Positions 15,204-25,094 of a DNA stretch of 64,000 bases are shown piece by piece. Origin of the DNA: JBCCGL01 sp039029275 (GTDB lineage: Bacteria; Pseudomonadota; Gammaproteobacteria; JBCCGL01); assembly GCA_039029275.1 (NCBI GenBank), contig JBCCGL010000002.1:1-64000 (forward strand), read 5' to 3'. Numbering within the stretch: the first letter of the stretch is position 1; each line of letters begins with the position of its first letter. Position numbers and translations under genes: made by a program. The notes under the pieces are model-generated. The model was not told the DNA's origin. It did not search any database and saw only the letters and a list, made by a program, of their open reading frames with translations.

Positions 15204-18200
15204 TGCCAAAGCGTACTGACATCCAATCCATTTTAATTATCGGCGCCGGACCGATTGTGATCGGCCAGGCCTGCGAGTTTGATTACTCCGGTGCGCAGGC
15301 GTGCAAGGCGCTCAAGGAGGAGGGTTACAGGGTCATCCTGATCAACTCCAATCCGGCGACGATCATGACCGACCCAAACACCGCCGACTCGATCTACATC
15401 GAACCAATCGATTGGCGCGTAGTTGAAAGGATTATCGAAGAGGAAAAACCCGACGCCCTGTTACCGACAATGGGCGGGCAAACTGCGCTTAACTGTGCAC
15501 TCGACTTGGAACGCGAAGGGGTGCTCGAAAAACACGGCGTGCAAATGATCGGCGCCTCGCGCGATGCGATCGACATGGCCGAAGACCGCGAGCGCTTTCG
15601 CAACGCGATGACCGATATCGGTCTCGACTCGACTCGCGCGGTGATGGCGCACAGCATGGAAGAGGCCCGACAAGGGCAATCAGCAATCGGATTCCCGTGC
15701 ATCATTCGACCCTCGTTTACCATGGGCGGAAGTGGCGGCGGCATTGCCTACAACGTCGAAGAATTCGAAGAGATTGTCCGACGCGGTCTTGAGCTTTCGC
15801 CGACAACCGAAGTGCAGCTCGAGGAATCTATCCTCGGCTGGAAAGAGTATGAAATGGAAGTCGTGCGCGACAAAAACGACAACTGCATTATCGTTTGTTC
15901 GATCGAAAATCTGGACCCAATGGGCGTGCACACCGGCGATTCGATTACGGTTGCGCCAGCGCAAACGCTGACTGACAAGGAGTACCAGATCATGCGCAAC
16001 GCATCGCTGGCGGTACTGCGCAAAATCGGCGTCGAGACAGGCGGCTCTAACGTTCAGTTTGCGGTCAATCCTGAAGACGGCCGCCTGATCATCATTGAAA
16101 TGAATCCGCGCGTGTCACGATCCTCTGCCCTGGCGTCGAAAGCGACAGGCTTTCCGATTGCCAAAGTCGCGGCTAAGCTTGCCGTGGGGTATACGCTCGA
16201 CGAACTCGATAACGACATCACCGGGGGCGCGACGCCGGCATCGTTCGAGCCGAGTATCGATTACGTCGTGACTAAAATTCCGCGATTCACCTTCGAAAAA
16301 TTCCCGCAGGCGGATTCCTATCTGACCACGCAGATGAAGTCAGTTGGCGAGGTGATGGCAATCGGCCGCACCCAGCAAGAGTCGCTGCAAAAAGCCCTGC
16401 GCGGGCTGGAAATCGGCACCGACGGATTCAATCCTGTAGTCGATGCCGAGCTCAACCAGGAAGACGCGGAAGAGTTTATCGACGCTCAGTTGCGCCAGCC
16501 TGGAGACCGGCGCATCTGGTACGTTGGCGACGCGTTTCGACACGGATATTCACTCGAGCGCGTGCACGAGCTGACCAAAATCGATCCGTGGTTTTTGATC
16601 CAGATCGAAGACGTCATCGCGAGCGAAGCCAAACTGCTCGGTCGCGACGTCGCCTCACTCGATAAATCTGAGATGTTTGAGCTCAAGCGTAAGGGATTCG
16701 CTGACAGTCGCCTGGCGACCCTGCTCAATTGCGAACAGGCAACGCTTCGTGAGCATCGCCGCACGCTTGGAGTGAACCCGGTATACAAACGTGTCGATAC
16801 CTGTGCGGCCGAGTTTGCGTCCAACACAGCTTATATGTACTCGACGTACGAAGAAGAGTGCGAGGCTGAGCCTTCAGACAAAAAGAAGATTGTGGTGCTC
16901 GGCGGCGGACCCAACCGTATCGGACAGGGTATTGAATTCGACTATTGCTGTGTGCATGCAGCCCTGGCGATGCGTGAAGATGGCTATGAGACCATCATGG
17001 TTAACTGCAATCCGGAGACGGTTTCAACGGATTACGATATCTCTGATCGCCTCTATTTTGAGCCGCTTACACTGGAAGACGTGCTCGAAATCGTTCGTGT
17101 CGAAAATCCTCACGGCGTTATTGTGCAGTACGGGGGTCAAACACCCCTGAAACTCGCGCGTGCGCTGGAAGCCGCTGGCGTGCCGATCATCGGGACAAGC
17201 CCGGACTCAATTGATCTGGCGGAAGACCGCGAGCGCTTCCAGCAACTCATCGACAAGCTTGGGCTGCGACAACCCCCGAACGCAACTGCGCGTAATGAGG
17301 AAGAAGCTGTCAAGCTGGCGGAAGGTTTGGGCTATCCACTGGTCGTTCGCCCGTCTTACGTGCTCGGTGGACGCGCGATGGAGATCGTTCACACTCCGGA
17401 GGACTTGCGTCGATACATGACCGAAGCGGTGCAGGTATCCAACGACTCTCCGGTACTTCTCGATCGTTTTCTGGATGACGCCGTCGAGGTTGATGTCGAC
17501 GCTATTTGCGACGGTGAGAACGTGCTGATCGGCGGCATCATGGAGCACATCGAACAAGCCGGTGTTCACTCCGGTGATTCAGCGTGTTCTTTGCCACCGC
17601 ACTCGCTGCACGATGCGCTGCAAAACCGAATGCGCGAACAGGTCACAGCAATGGCGCACGGTCTTAAAGTTGTCGGGTTAATGAATACGCAGTTCGCCAT
17701 CAAGGGTACCGATATCTACGTGCTCGAAGTTAACCCGCGCGCTTCGCGCACCGTGCCGTTTGTGTCCAAGGCCACCGGCGTACCGCTGGCTAAGGTCGCT
17801 GCGCGCTGCATGGCGGGTACCTCATTGCGCGAACAGAACCGATTGAAAGAGAGCGTGCCGCGATATTTCTCGGTCAAGGAATCCGTTTTCCCGTTTATTA
17901 AGTTTCCCGGCGTTGATCCGCTGCTAGGACCGGAAATGAAATCGACCGGTGAGGTAATGAGTGTCGGCGCAGACTTCGGTGAAGCATTCGCAAAAGGCAT
18001 GCTGGCATCCGGCAGCCGTATTCCCACGCACGGACGGGTGTTTATCAGCGTGCGCAACAGTGATAAGGCGGCTGCCGTTGGCATGGCCAAGAAATTGCGC
18101 GATGCGGGGTTCAAGCTGGTGGCGACCAGCGGCACAGCGCGCGCCATAATTTCTGCCGGTTTGGAGTGCAAAACTGTCAACAAGGTGAAAGAAGGTCGGC

Positions 18201-18439
18201 CGCACATTGTCGACATGGTCAAGAACGACGAGATCAATCTGATTATCAACACCACCGAGGGTAAAGCAGCGATTCGCGATTCCTACGAGATTCGACGCGA
18301 AGCGCTGAACAAAAAAATAACCTATACAACAACGATAACCGGTGGCGAAGCGATTTGCGCAGCGATCCATACGCAATCGCAAATTGGAGCCGCAATATCA
18401 GTTTATCGTTTGCAAAAACTACATGAGGATGTGGCATGA
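15203..18439 (+). CDS. carB: CarB, carbamoyl-phosphate synthase large subunit
   Basis: A 1078-residue protein of the standard CarB length. It consists of two homologous ATP-grasp halves, each opening with a conserved nucleotide-binding stretch (GPIVIGQACEFDYSG near residue 15 and GPNRIGQGIEFDYCC near 570). A C-terminal MGS-like allosteric domain (about 940-1070, TSGTARAI and INTTEGKAA) binds UMP and ornithine in relatives. EMNPRVSRSSALASKATG and EVNPRASRTVPFVSKATG are the two ATP-grasp motifs. It overlaps carA by one base and greA by four (ATGA), so the three genes are translationally linked. Confidence 0.97.
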   Translation: MPKRTDIQSILIIGAGPIVIGQACEFDYSGAQACKALKEEGYRVILINSNPATIMTDPNTADSIYIEPIDWRVVERIIEEEKPDALLPTMGGQTALNCALDLEREGVLEKHGVQMIGASRDAIDMAEDRERFRNAMTDIGLDSTRAVMAHSMEEARQGQSAIGFPCIIRPSFTMGGSGGGIAYNVEEFEEIVRRGLELSPTTEVQLEESILGWKEYEMEVVRDKNDNCIIVCSIENLDPMGVHTGDSITVAPAQTLTDKEYQIMRNASLAVLRKIGVETGGSNVQFAVNPEDGRLIIIEMNPRVSRSSALASKATGFPIAKVAAKLAVGYTLDELDNDITGGATPASFEPSIDYVVTKIPRFTFEKFPQADSYLTTQMKSVGEVMAIGRTQQESLQKALRGLEIGTDGFNPVVDAELNQEDAEEFIDAQLRQPGDRRIWYVGDAFRHGYSLERVHELTKIDPWFLIQIEDVIASEAKLLGRDVASLDKSEMFELKRKGFADSRLATLLNCEQATLREHRRTLGVNPVYKRVDTCAAEFASNTAYMYSTYEEECEAEPSDKKKIVVLGGGPNRIGQGIEFDYCCVHAALAMREDGYETIMVNCNPETVSTDYDISDRLYFEPLTLEDVLEIVRVENPHGVIVQYGGQTPLKLARALEAAGVPIIGTSPDSIDLAEDRERFQQLIDKLGLRQPPNATARNEEEAVKLAEGLGYPLVVRPSYVLGGRAMEIVHTPEDLRRYMTEAVQVSNDSPVLLDRFLDDAVEVDVDAICDGENVLIGGIMEHIEQAGVHSGDSACSLPPHSLHDALQNRMREQVTAMAHGLKVVGLMNTQFAIKGTDIYVLEVNPRASRTVPFVSKATGVPLAKVAARCMAGTSLREQNRLKESVPRYFSVKESVFPFIKFPGVDPLLGPEMKSTGEVMSVGADFGEAFAKGMLASGSRIPTHGRVFISVRNSDKAAAVGMAKKLRDAGFKLVATSGTARAIISAGLECKTVNKVKEGRPHIVDMVKNDEINLIINTTEGKAAIRDSYEIRREALNKKITYTTTITGGEAICAAIHTQSQIGAAISVYRLQKLHEDVA

Positions 18440-18912
18440 ACAAGGTGCCAATAACGCAGCGTGGGGCGGAAAAATTACGCGAAGAGTTGCAGGAGCTGAA
18501 ATCGGTCGAGCGACCCAGGGTGATCGAGGCGATCGCCGAGGCGCGCGCGCACGGTGATCTGAAAGAAAACGCCGAGTATCACGCGGCGCGCGAACAGCAA
18601 GGGTTTATCGAGGGCCGAATTCAGGAGATTGAAGGTAAGCTGTCAAATGCGCAAATTATCGATGTGACCACGCTTAACGCCAACGGAAAAGTTGTATTTG
18701 GTGCGACGGTTGATATCGTTGATCTCGAATCAGACAAACAGGTCACTTACCAGATCGTCGGTGACGATGAAGCTGAAATCAAAGAAGCGCGGATATCGAT
18801 AAACTCACCGGTCGCGCGTGCGCTCATCGGCAAGGAAGAAGGCGATATCGCCGAGGTGCAGGCGCCTGGTGGAGTGAAAGAATACGAAATCGTCGAAGTG
18901 CGCTACGAGTAG
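18436..18912 (+). CDS. greA: GreA, transcript cleavage factor
   Basis: A 158-residue Gre factor that rescues backtracked RNA polymerase by stimulating cleavage of the nascent RNA. The N-terminal coiled coil carries the acidic tip (HGDLKENAEYHAAREQQ, residues about 35-52) that reaches the polymerase active site. The C-terminal FKBP-like domain ends in the usual SPVARALIGKEEGDIAEVQAPGG. It begins inside the carB stop, a carA-carB-greA layout found in many gammaproteobacteria. Confidence 0.96.
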   Translation: MNKVPITQRGAEKLREELQELKSVERPRVIEAIAEARAHGDLKENAEYHAAREQQGFIEGRIQEIEGKLSNAQIIDVTTLNANGKVVFGATVDIVDLESDKQVTYQIVGDDEAEIKEARISINSPVARALIGKEEGDIAEVQAPGGVKEYEIVEVRYE

Positions 18913-18930
18913 TCAACGCAGCGCGAAAGC

Positions 18931-19224
18931 TCAGGGCAGAATGATGACCGGTTTTTTTGTGTTACGACGGTAAAACGCAGCGACATGACCAATCGACTGG
19001 ACGCTCTCGCAAGCGCAGGCCGATTCAATTTTACCAATGATGTTTGTCGCGCTTTGTTTATCTGCCCCCGCGATTTTTACCTTGACCAGTTCATGGGCCT
19101 TAAGCGCTGCATCCATTTCTTTAAGTACGTTTTCAGTTAATCCGTTTTGGCCGATCCGCACAATTGGCTTGCGAGAGTGTGCGAGGCCGACAAGGTGTTG
19201 ACGTTGTTGTTTATTCAATTGCAT
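18931..19224 (-). CDS. yhbY: YhbY, CRM-domain ribosome-associated RNA-binding protein
   Basis: A 97-residue single CRS1-YhbY (CRM) domain, the same length as E. coli YhbY, which binds pre-50S particles. Family features are the LNKQQRQHLVGLAHSRKPIVRIGQNGLTENV opening (the GxxG-like loop is IGQNGL) and KVKIAGADKQS. An upstream in-frame ATG at 19305 would add 27 unrelated residues and overlap the divergent rlmE start. The ATG at 19224 is therefore chosen, leaving 79 bases for two divergent promoters. Confidence 0.92.
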   Translation of the reverse strand: MQLNKQQRQHLVGLAHSRKPIVRIGQNGLTENVLKEMDAALKAHELVKVKIAGADKQSATNIIGKIESACACESVQSIGHVAAFYRRNTKKPVIILP

Positions 19225-19303
19225 GGAATCTGGCTGCTGGAGTTGTGCGTACAAAGGAGTATTGTAACAGTGTGCGCAGTACGATTTTGTTTGTGGTTTA
19301 CGC

Positions 19304-19924
19304 ATGTCACGAAGTAAAAGTAGCGGACGCTGGTTGAGTGAGCACTTTGACGACGAATATGTCGCGCTTGCGCAGCGCGATGGTTATCGTTCTCGCGCCG
19401 TCTACAAGCTGAAAGAACTGGACGAACGGAATAATCTGTTTCACGAAAACATGACTGTCATCGACCTCGGTGCAGCCCCCGGGGGATGGTCTCAGTATGT
19501 GGCCGAAAAGGTAGGCGTTGGCGGCAGAGTGATTGCTTGCGACATTCTTCCGATGGATTCGATAGCAGGCGTTGAGTTTATCGAAGGGGATTTCACTGAT
19601 TCGACTATACTCAATGACTTACTAACGATTTTGTCATCTAAACGGGCGGACATTGTAATCTCGGACATGGCCCCCAATATGAGTGGCATAGAGGCAGTGG
19701 ATATCCCCCGCTCGCTGCATTTAGTCGAGCTGGCGCTGGAGTTGGCGCGCGATGTTCTTGAACCGCACGGAGCCTTGTTGGTCAAAGCGTTTCAGGGGGA
19801 TGGATTTGACGAATTTGTTAAGGAATTGAAAAACAGTTTTTCACGCGTGGTGACTCGTAAACCCAAGGCATCACGGGCGCGCAGCCGGGAGTTGTACCTT
19901 CTGGCACAGGGTTTGAAACTGTAG
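19304..19924 (+). CDS. rlmE: RlmE, 23S rRNA 2'-O-methyltransferase (U2552)
   Basis: A 206-residue RrmJ/FtsJ-family methyltransferase that acts on the A-loop of 23S rRNA during late 50S assembly. The SAM-binding motif VIDLGAAPGGWSQYV is at residues about 49-63. The K-D-K-E catalytic set is apparent from YKLKELDERNNLF, SDMAPNMSG and LLVKAFQGDGFDE. Length and order (yhbY, rlmE, ftsH) match the conserved cluster. ftsH follows after 49 bases. Confidence 0.95.
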   Translation: MSRSKSSGRWLSEHFDDEYVALAQRDGYRSRAVYKLKELDERNNLFHENMTVIDLGAAPGGWSQYVAEKVGVGGRVIACDILPMDSIAGVEFIEGDFTDSTILNDLLTILSSKRADIVISDMAPNMSGIEAVDIPRSLHLVELALELARDVLEPHGALLVKAFQGDGFDEFVKELKNSFSRVVTRKPKASRARSRELYLLAQGLKL

Positions 19925-19973
19925 TAGTGTCAGCGTATCCAGTTTTCGCTAGACGCGTAAATCGAGGTTTATT

Positions 19974-21905
19974 TTGAACGATTTGATTAAAAACGTACTG
20001 CTTTGGGTGGTGATCGCGGTCATTCTTATGATGGTGTTCAATAACCTCGGTGGCCAGCAGCAGGCGTCTAACGCTCTAACGTACACAGAATTCATGCGTG
20101 AAGTCAAAAGCGGTGGCGTCAGCTCCGTCGACATTGACGGACGCGAAATCGTTGGCCAACTCAGCAACGGTAACCGGTTTACCACTTACAGTCCAGAAAC
20201 AGACAACCGCTCGCTGGTCGGCGATCTTCTTGATGCTGGCGTCGACATCAGTGCGGAGCCACAACAGGAGCCTAGTCTCCTCATGCAGTTGTTCATCAAC
20301 TGGTTTCCCTTTCTCTTGTTAATCGGTGTGTGGATCTTTTTTATGCGCCAGATGCAAGGCGGCGGCGCGGGTCGCGGTGCCATGTCCTTTGGCAAAAGCA
20401 AAGCGCGCTTAATGGGCGAAGATCAGGTTAAAGTCACGTTTGCGGATGTTGCCGGCGTCGAGGAAGCCAAAGAAGAAGTCGTCGAACTCGTCGAGTTTTT
20501 GCGCGATCCAGGCAAGTTCCAAAAGCTGGGCGGAAAGATTCCGCGCGGCGTTCTGATGGTCGGCTCTCCCGGTACAGGTAAAACGCTGCTGGCAAAGGCA
20601 ATTGCCGGCGAGGCCAAGGTTCCTTTTTTCACCATCTCGGGTTCTGATTTTGTCGAAATGTTCGTCGGCGTTGGCGCATCGCGCGTGCGCGATATGTTTG
20701 ATCAAGCGAAAAAGCATGCGCCCTGCATCATCTTTATCGACGAGATTGATGCCGTAGGACGCCATCGCGGAGCGGGCCTCGGTGGCGGGCACGATGAGCG
20801 CGAACAGACGCTTAACCAATTGCTGGTCGAAATGGACGGATTCGAGGGCAACGAGGGAATTATCGTTATCGCCGCAACCAACCGCCCCGATGTTCTCGAC
20901 CCCGCGCTCTTGCGCCCCGGTCGTTTTGACCGTCAGGTAGTGGTGCCGTTGCCGGATATCCGCGGTCGCGAACAGATTCTTCGCGTGCACATGGGCAAGG
21001 TTCCGGTCGACGAGAGCGTGAAACCGGATTTGATTGCACGTGGCACACCCGGGTTCTCTGGCGCGGATTTGGCCAACCTGGTCAACGAGGCTGCACTTTT
21101 CGCCGCACGCGCCAACAAGCGAGTCGTGCAGATGGAAGAGTTTGAGCGCGCCAAAGACAAAATAATGATGGGTGCCGAGCGAAAATCGATGGTCATGAGT
21201 GAGGACGAGAAGAAACTCACGGCATACCACGAGGCTGGCCACGCAATCGTAGGGAGGCTGGTACCGGAACACGATCCGGTCTACAAAGTCACGATTATTC
21301 CGCGCGGGCGCGCTTTGGGTGTGACCATGTTCCTGCCCGAGGAAGACCGCTACAGCTACAGCAGGCAGCGCCTCGAAAGCCAGATTTCGTCACTCTACGG
21401 AGGGCGACTGGCCGAAGAGATGATTTTCGGCGAGCAGGCAGTGACTACGGGTGCGTCTAACGACATCGAGCGCGCAACCGAGCTGGCCCGCAACATGGTC
21501 ACCAAGTGGGGCTTATCGGATAAACTCGGTCCGCTGGCGTACAGCGAGGAAGAAGGTGAGGTATTTCTGGGTCGCTCGACGACGCAGCAAAAACCGATGT
21601 CGGCGGTAACGGTTGAGTCGATCGATGGAGAGATTCGCTCGATTATCGATCGTAACTACGAGCGCGCGCGACGTTTGCTCGAAGAAAATATGGACAAGCT
21701 CCATATAATGTCTGACGCCTTGATGAAATACGAAACCATCGATGTTGGCCAAATCAACAGTATTATGGAAGGCAAGGAACCCGGTCCGCCATCTGACTGG
21801 ACTGACGATTCTTCTGATTCTGGAACACCGGACGGCAACTCAGCTTCAACCGCGAAAAATAAGGGTGAGGATGGGTCGATTGGTGGCCCAGCCCAGTCAC
21901 ACTAA
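19974..21905 (+). CDS. ftsH: FtsH, membrane AAA+ zinc protease
   Basis: A 643-residue inner-membrane ATP-dependent protease that degrades misassembled membrane proteins and regulatory substrates such as LpxC in relatives. It has two transmembrane segments (about 5-22 and 100-122) flanking a short periplasmic domain. The AAA module follows with Walker A GSPGTGKTLLAKA near residue 200, Walker B IIFIDEIDAVG and the second region of homology ending in LLRPGRFDRQ. The zinc site is HEAGHAIVG near 420. Walker A begins GSPGTGKT rather than the more common GPPGTGKT. The start is TTG at 19974 with GAGG 9 bases upstream; the hydrophobic N-terminus begins directly after it. A polar C-terminal tail follows. 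Confidence 0.96.
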   Translation: MNDLIKNVLLWVVIAVILMMVFNNLGGQQQASNALTYTEFMREVKSGGVSSVDIDGREIVGQLSNGNRFTTYSPETDNRSLVGDLLDAGVDISAEPQQEPSLLMQLFINWFPFLLLIGVWIFFMRQMQGGGAGRGAMSFGKSKARLMGEDQVKVTFADVAGVEEAKEEVVELVEFLRDPGKFQKLGGKIPRGVLMVGSPGTGKTLLAKAIAGEAKVPFFTISGSDFVEMFVGVGASRVRDMFDQAKKHAPCIIFIDEIDAVGRHRGAGLGGGHDEREQTLNQLLVEMDGFEGNEGIIVIAATNRPDVLDPALLRPGRFDRQVVVPLPDIRGREQILRVHMGKVPVDESVKPDLIARGTPGFSGADLANLVNEAALFAARANKRVVQMEEFERAKDKIMMGAERKSMVMSEDEKKLTAYHEAGHAIVGRLVPEHDPVYKVTIIPRGRALGVTMFLPEEDRYSYSRQRLESQISSLYGGRLAEEMIFGEQAVTTGASNDIERATELARNMVTKWGLSDKLGPLAYSEEEGEVFLGRSTTQQKPMSAVTVESIDGEIRSIIDRNYERARRLLEENMDKLHIMSDALMKYETIDVGQINSIMEGKEPGPPSDWTDDSSDSGTPDGNSASTAKNKGEDGSIGGPAQSH

Positions 21906-21922
21906 AGTCATTTGAACGCATT

Positions 21923-21948
21923 TCAGCGACCGTTCTCCTGGTCGCTGA
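21923..21948. repeat. Perfect 9-bp hairpin between ftsH and folP
   Basis: TCAGCGACC (21923-21931) and GGTCGCTGA (21940-21948) surround an 8-base loop. No T run follows, so it is not a classical terminator; it may stabilise the ftsH message or mark an RNA processing point before folP. Confidence 0.5.
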
Positions 21949-21970
21949 GCCGCCATCGCTAAAGGCTCCT

Positions 21971-22840
21971 ATGTCGAAACGCCAGCCTGTTACGCTCCGC
22001 TGCGGGCACCGTGAACTGGCGCTGTCCGAGCCCGTTGTGATGGGTATTCTCAATATCACACCAGACTCATTCTCTGATGGTGGTAAATTTCTGGCACGTG
22101 ATGCGGCCCTTGCCGAGGCGCAAAAAATGGTGGATGCAGGTGCGGAGATTCTCGACGTTGGGGGAGAATCCACGCGACCGGGCGCGCGAGCAGTCAACGC
22201 ACAAGAAGAACTCGATAGGGTTGCCCCTGTGATTGAGGCAGTTACTGATGCATTCGATAAGGTCGTTTCTATCGATACCAGCAAGCCGGAAGTGATGCGC
22301 GGTGCTGTGGCCGCAGGGGCAAACCTGATCAATGACGTGCGAGCACTGAGGATGCCAGGTGCGCTTGAGGCCGCCGCGTCGCTTGAGGTGCCGGTCTGCG
22401 TAATGCATATGCAGGGTGAGCCAGGCAATATGCAGGATAACCCGCAATACGACAATGTTGTGAGCGACGTTAGTGCGTTCTTGGCGCATCGCATCGAGGC
22501 CTGCGTAGAGGCCGGTATTTCGCGCGATCAGATTCTGGTTGATCCCGGATTTGGCTTTGGTAAAAATCTCTCGCACAATTTGCAGTTACTGCAAAATCTG
22601 GATACATTGCTCGCCCTCGACGCGCCATTACTCGTGGGAATGTCGCGTAAAAGCATGATTGCTCAAGTGCTCGATGTGCCCCTCGAGCAACGCCTCGCGG
22701 GAAGCTTGGCCTGCGCAGTCATGGCGGCCGAGCGCGGTGCGGCGGTAATTCGCGTGCACGATGTGCTTGCTACTGTCGAGGCGATTCGGATGTACAGTGC
22801 CGTTGTGGGCGCAAGTCAGCCCGGAGTCAATACTTTATGA
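21971..22840 (+). CDS. folP: FolP, dihydropteroate synthase
   Basis: A 289-residue TIM-barrel enzyme joining 6-hydroxymethyl-dihydropterin pyrophosphate to p-aminobenzoate in folate synthesis; it is the sulfonamide target in this family. Signatures present are MGILNITPDSFSDGG (residues about 23-37), DVGGESTRPGA near 60, the SIDTSKPEVM strand and DPGFGFGKNLSHN near 180-192. Its last four bases overlap the glmM start (ATGA), a coupling seen in many proteobacteria. Confidence 0.96.
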   Translation: MSKRQPVTLRCGHRELALSEPVVMGILNITPDSFSDGGKFLARDAALAEAQKMVDAGAEILDVGGESTRPGARAVNAQEELDRVAPVIEAVTDAFDKVVSIDTSKPEVMRGAVAAGANLINDVRALRMPGALEAAASLEVPVCVMHMQGEPGNMQDNPQYDNVVSDVSAFLAHRIEACVEAGISRDQILVDPGFGFGKNLSHNLQLLQNLDTLLALDAPLLVGMSRKSMIAQVLDVPLEQRLAGSLACAVMAAERGAAVIRVHDVLATVEAIRMYSAVVGASQPGVNTL

Positions 22841-24186
22841 AAAACAACTACTTCGGCACTGATGGTATACGCGGGCGCGTTGGCGAAGAACCAATGACCC
22901 CGGCGTCTGTGCTGAAGCTTGGCTGGGCAGTTGGCAAGGTTCTCGCCTCGCAGGGCAACCGCGAAGTCCTGATTGGGAAAGATACGCGAATCTCCGGGTA
23001 CATGTTCGAATCCGCGCTGGAAGCGGGATTGTCTGCCGCAGGTGTTAACAGTCAGTTACTTGGCCCGATGCCGACTCCGGCGGTTGCGTACCTTACACGC
23101 ACATTTCGCGCTGCGGCGGGCATCGTGATCAGTGCCTCGCACAACCCATTTTACGACAACGGACTCAAGTTCTTCTCCAGCGACGGGCAAAAACTGCCCG
23201 ATGCAACCGAGTCGGCAATAGCGTCGATGATGTTGCAGCCAATGGAAACGGTGGACTCGGCGAACCTCGGCCGTGCGGTTCGGGTCGGTGATGCCGGTGG
23301 TCGGTACATCGAATTCTGTAAAAGCACGTTCACTGCGGGTGCGCGGCTGGATGGAATCAAGATTGTTGTCGACTCAGCTAATGGCGCGGCATATGACGTG
23401 GCGCCGCGTGTTTTTCGCGAATTGGGTGCCGAGGTGATTTCGATTGCCGCCGACCCGGACGGCCTGAACATCAATCAGGAGTGCGGATCAACGTCGCCAG
23501 ACAACCTGCGCGCACATGTGCTGTACGAAAAAGCCGATGTGGGTATTGCGCTCGATGGTGATGCTGATCGGCTGATCATGGTCGACAACAAGGGAGAGGT
23601 GGTCGATGGCGACGAACTCCTCTACATAATTGCCAAGGCGCGCCAGGAGTCCGGAGAGAGCGTTCATGGCGTAGTCGGTACGTTGATGACTAACCTTGGC
23701 CTTGAGCACGCACTGCGCGATTTGGGCATCAGTTTTTCACGCGCAGCGGTCGGGGATCGCTACGTGCTTGAGCAAATGATGCGTCATGGATGGAATCTGG
23801 GCGGTGAGGCATCCGGACATATTATTTGTCTTGATCGAACCAGCACCGGCGATGGAACGATCGCCGCTCTGCAGGTGTTGGCGTATATGACACAAACCGG
23901 TTTCAGTTTGTTTGATCTTAAATCGGGCATGACGCGCTATCCCCAAATTCTTTTAAATGTGCCGCTTGCAAAGGACTTCGATCTGGATGAATGCGATCAG
24001 ATCAAAACCGCCGTTACAGAAGCCGAACACGAACTTGGCGACGCCGGACGCGTGCTGCTGCGGCCCTCGGGTACAGAGCCCGTCGTCCGCGTTATGGTGG
24101 AAGGGCGTGTGGCCACGGATGTTGAAAAAATCTGCAGCCGAGTCGCTGATGCAGTGTCTGACGCTGTCGCGGGTCAAACGGCGTAA
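22837..24186 (+). CDS. glmM: GlmM, phosphoglucosamine mutase
   Basis: A 449-residue alpha-phosphohexomutase making glucosamine-1-phosphate for peptidoglycan and LPS precursors. Key sites are FGTDGIRGRVGE at the N-terminus, the phosphoserine loop ISASHNPFYDNGLKFFSSDG near residue 100, metal-binding DGDADR near 242, sugar-binding GGEASGHI near 325 and phosphate-binding RPSGTEPVVRVM near 408. Length and position between folP and tpiA/secG are conserved. It is clearly distinct from the longer phosphohexomutase encoded at 6752-8947. Confidence 0.96.
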   Translation: MKNNYFGTDGIRGRVGEEPMTPASVLKLGWAVGKVLASQGNREVLIGKDTRISGYMFESALEAGLSAAGVNSQLLGPMPTPAVAYLTRTFRAAAGIVISASHNPFYDNGLKFFSSDGQKLPDATESAIASMMLQPMETVDSANLGRAVRVGDAGGRYIEFCKSTFTAGARLDGIKIVVDSANGAAYDVAPRVFRELGAEVISIAADPDGLNINQECGSTSPDNLRAHVLYEKADVGIALDGDADRLIMVDNKGEVVDGDELLYIIAKARQESGESVHGVVGTLMTNLGLEHALRDLGISFSRAAVGDRYVLEQMMRHGWNLGGEASGHIICLDRTSTGDGTIAALQVLAYMTQTGFSLFDLKSGMTRYPQILLNVPLAKDFDLDECDQIKTAVTEAEHELGDAGRVLLRPSGTEPVVRVMVEGRVATDVEKICSRVADAVSDAVAGQTA

Positions 24187-24309
24187 AATCGTGATTGTGA
24201 CTGCAGTGTTTTTATTCACTTAAAGACGCTAACTTTACCCTTTGCTCTAATTGATTTGTCTGGTTCAGGCATGTAAGCTGCGCGCCGTTTGTTTGTCTGG
24301 GCAATCGCG

Positions 24310-25062
24310 ATGCGAAAATCAATGGTGGCGGGGAACTGGAAGCTAAACGGCTCGGTTGCGAGCGTTGAAGCCCTGGCATCCGAAATAGTGTCCGAATTAC
24401 GCGCAGGCTGCGCTGCTGATGTCGTGGTTTGCCCTGTCTTCGTTCACCTGCATAACGTTCGCAGTTGCATAGCCAGTTCGCAGATTAAATTAGGCGCACA
24501 AAATGCAAGCGCACAAAGCAGCGGTGCATTCACCGGTGAAGTCTCGGCTGGAATGCTCGCTGAATGTGGGTGTGAATACGTGATTGTTGGGCATTCTGAG
24601 CGTCGCGAACTCTATGGCGAAAGCAGTGACGAAGTGGCCGACAAATTTGTCGCAGTTCAGTCCGTCGGTTTGTGCCCGATATTGTGCGTTGGCGAAACAC
24701 TTGAGCAACGTGAAGGCGGCGAGACTGAAAATGTCGTCGCTGCACAGCTTGACGCCGTGATTGAAGCTTCCGGAGTTGCTGCGCTAAGCCGGGCGGTGGT
24801 TGCGTACGAGCCAGTCTGGGCAATCGGTACTGGAAAAACTGCAACGCCTGAAGAAGCACAGGCTGTGCACGCGTTTATTCGTGCTAAAATTGCGTCGCTT
24901 GATAGCAGCGTCGCCACGAGTGTGCGAATTTTGTACGGCGGCAGCGTAAAACCGTCTAATGCTTCCGAATTGTTTTCGCAAGATGATATCGATGGCGGTC
25001 TTATTGGCGGTGCTTCGCTTCAAAGCGCCGATTTTGTAGAAATTTGCAGAGCTGCTGAATAA
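24310..25062 (+). CDS. tpiA: TpiA, triosephosphate isomerase
   Basis: A 250-residue TIM-barrel enzyme interconverting dihydroxyacetone phosphate and glyceraldehyde 3-phosphate. Present are the N-terminal VAGNWKLNGS with the catalytic Lys, VIVGHSERRELYGE with the catalytic His, and AYEPVWAIGTGKTATPEEAQ with the catalytic Glu and the flexible loop. RILYGGSVKPSN is the phosphate site. The ATG at 24310 aligns with other TpiA N-termini; a GTG or TTG seven codons earlier is less likely. A 123-base gap separates it from glmM. Confidence 0.95.
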   Translation: MRKSMVAGNWKLNGSVASVEALASEIVSELRAGCAADVVVCPVFVHLHNVRSCIASSQIKLGAQNASAQSSGAFTGEVSAGMLAECGCEYVIVGHSERRELYGESSDEVADKFVAVQSVGLCPILCVGETLEQREGGETENVVAAQLDAVIEASGVAALSRAVVAYEPVWAIGTGKTATPEEAQAVHAFIRAKIASLDSSVATSVRILYGGSVKPSNASELFSQDDIDGGLIGGASLQSADFVEICRAAE

Positions 25063-25094
25063 CGCAACTCTTGCTTCAGAATCTGAGTTAGTTT

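Noticed and set aside
20409..21272. 287-codon minus-strand frame
   Set aside because: Lies wholly antisense to the ftsH AAA and protease domains; a codon-bias shadow.
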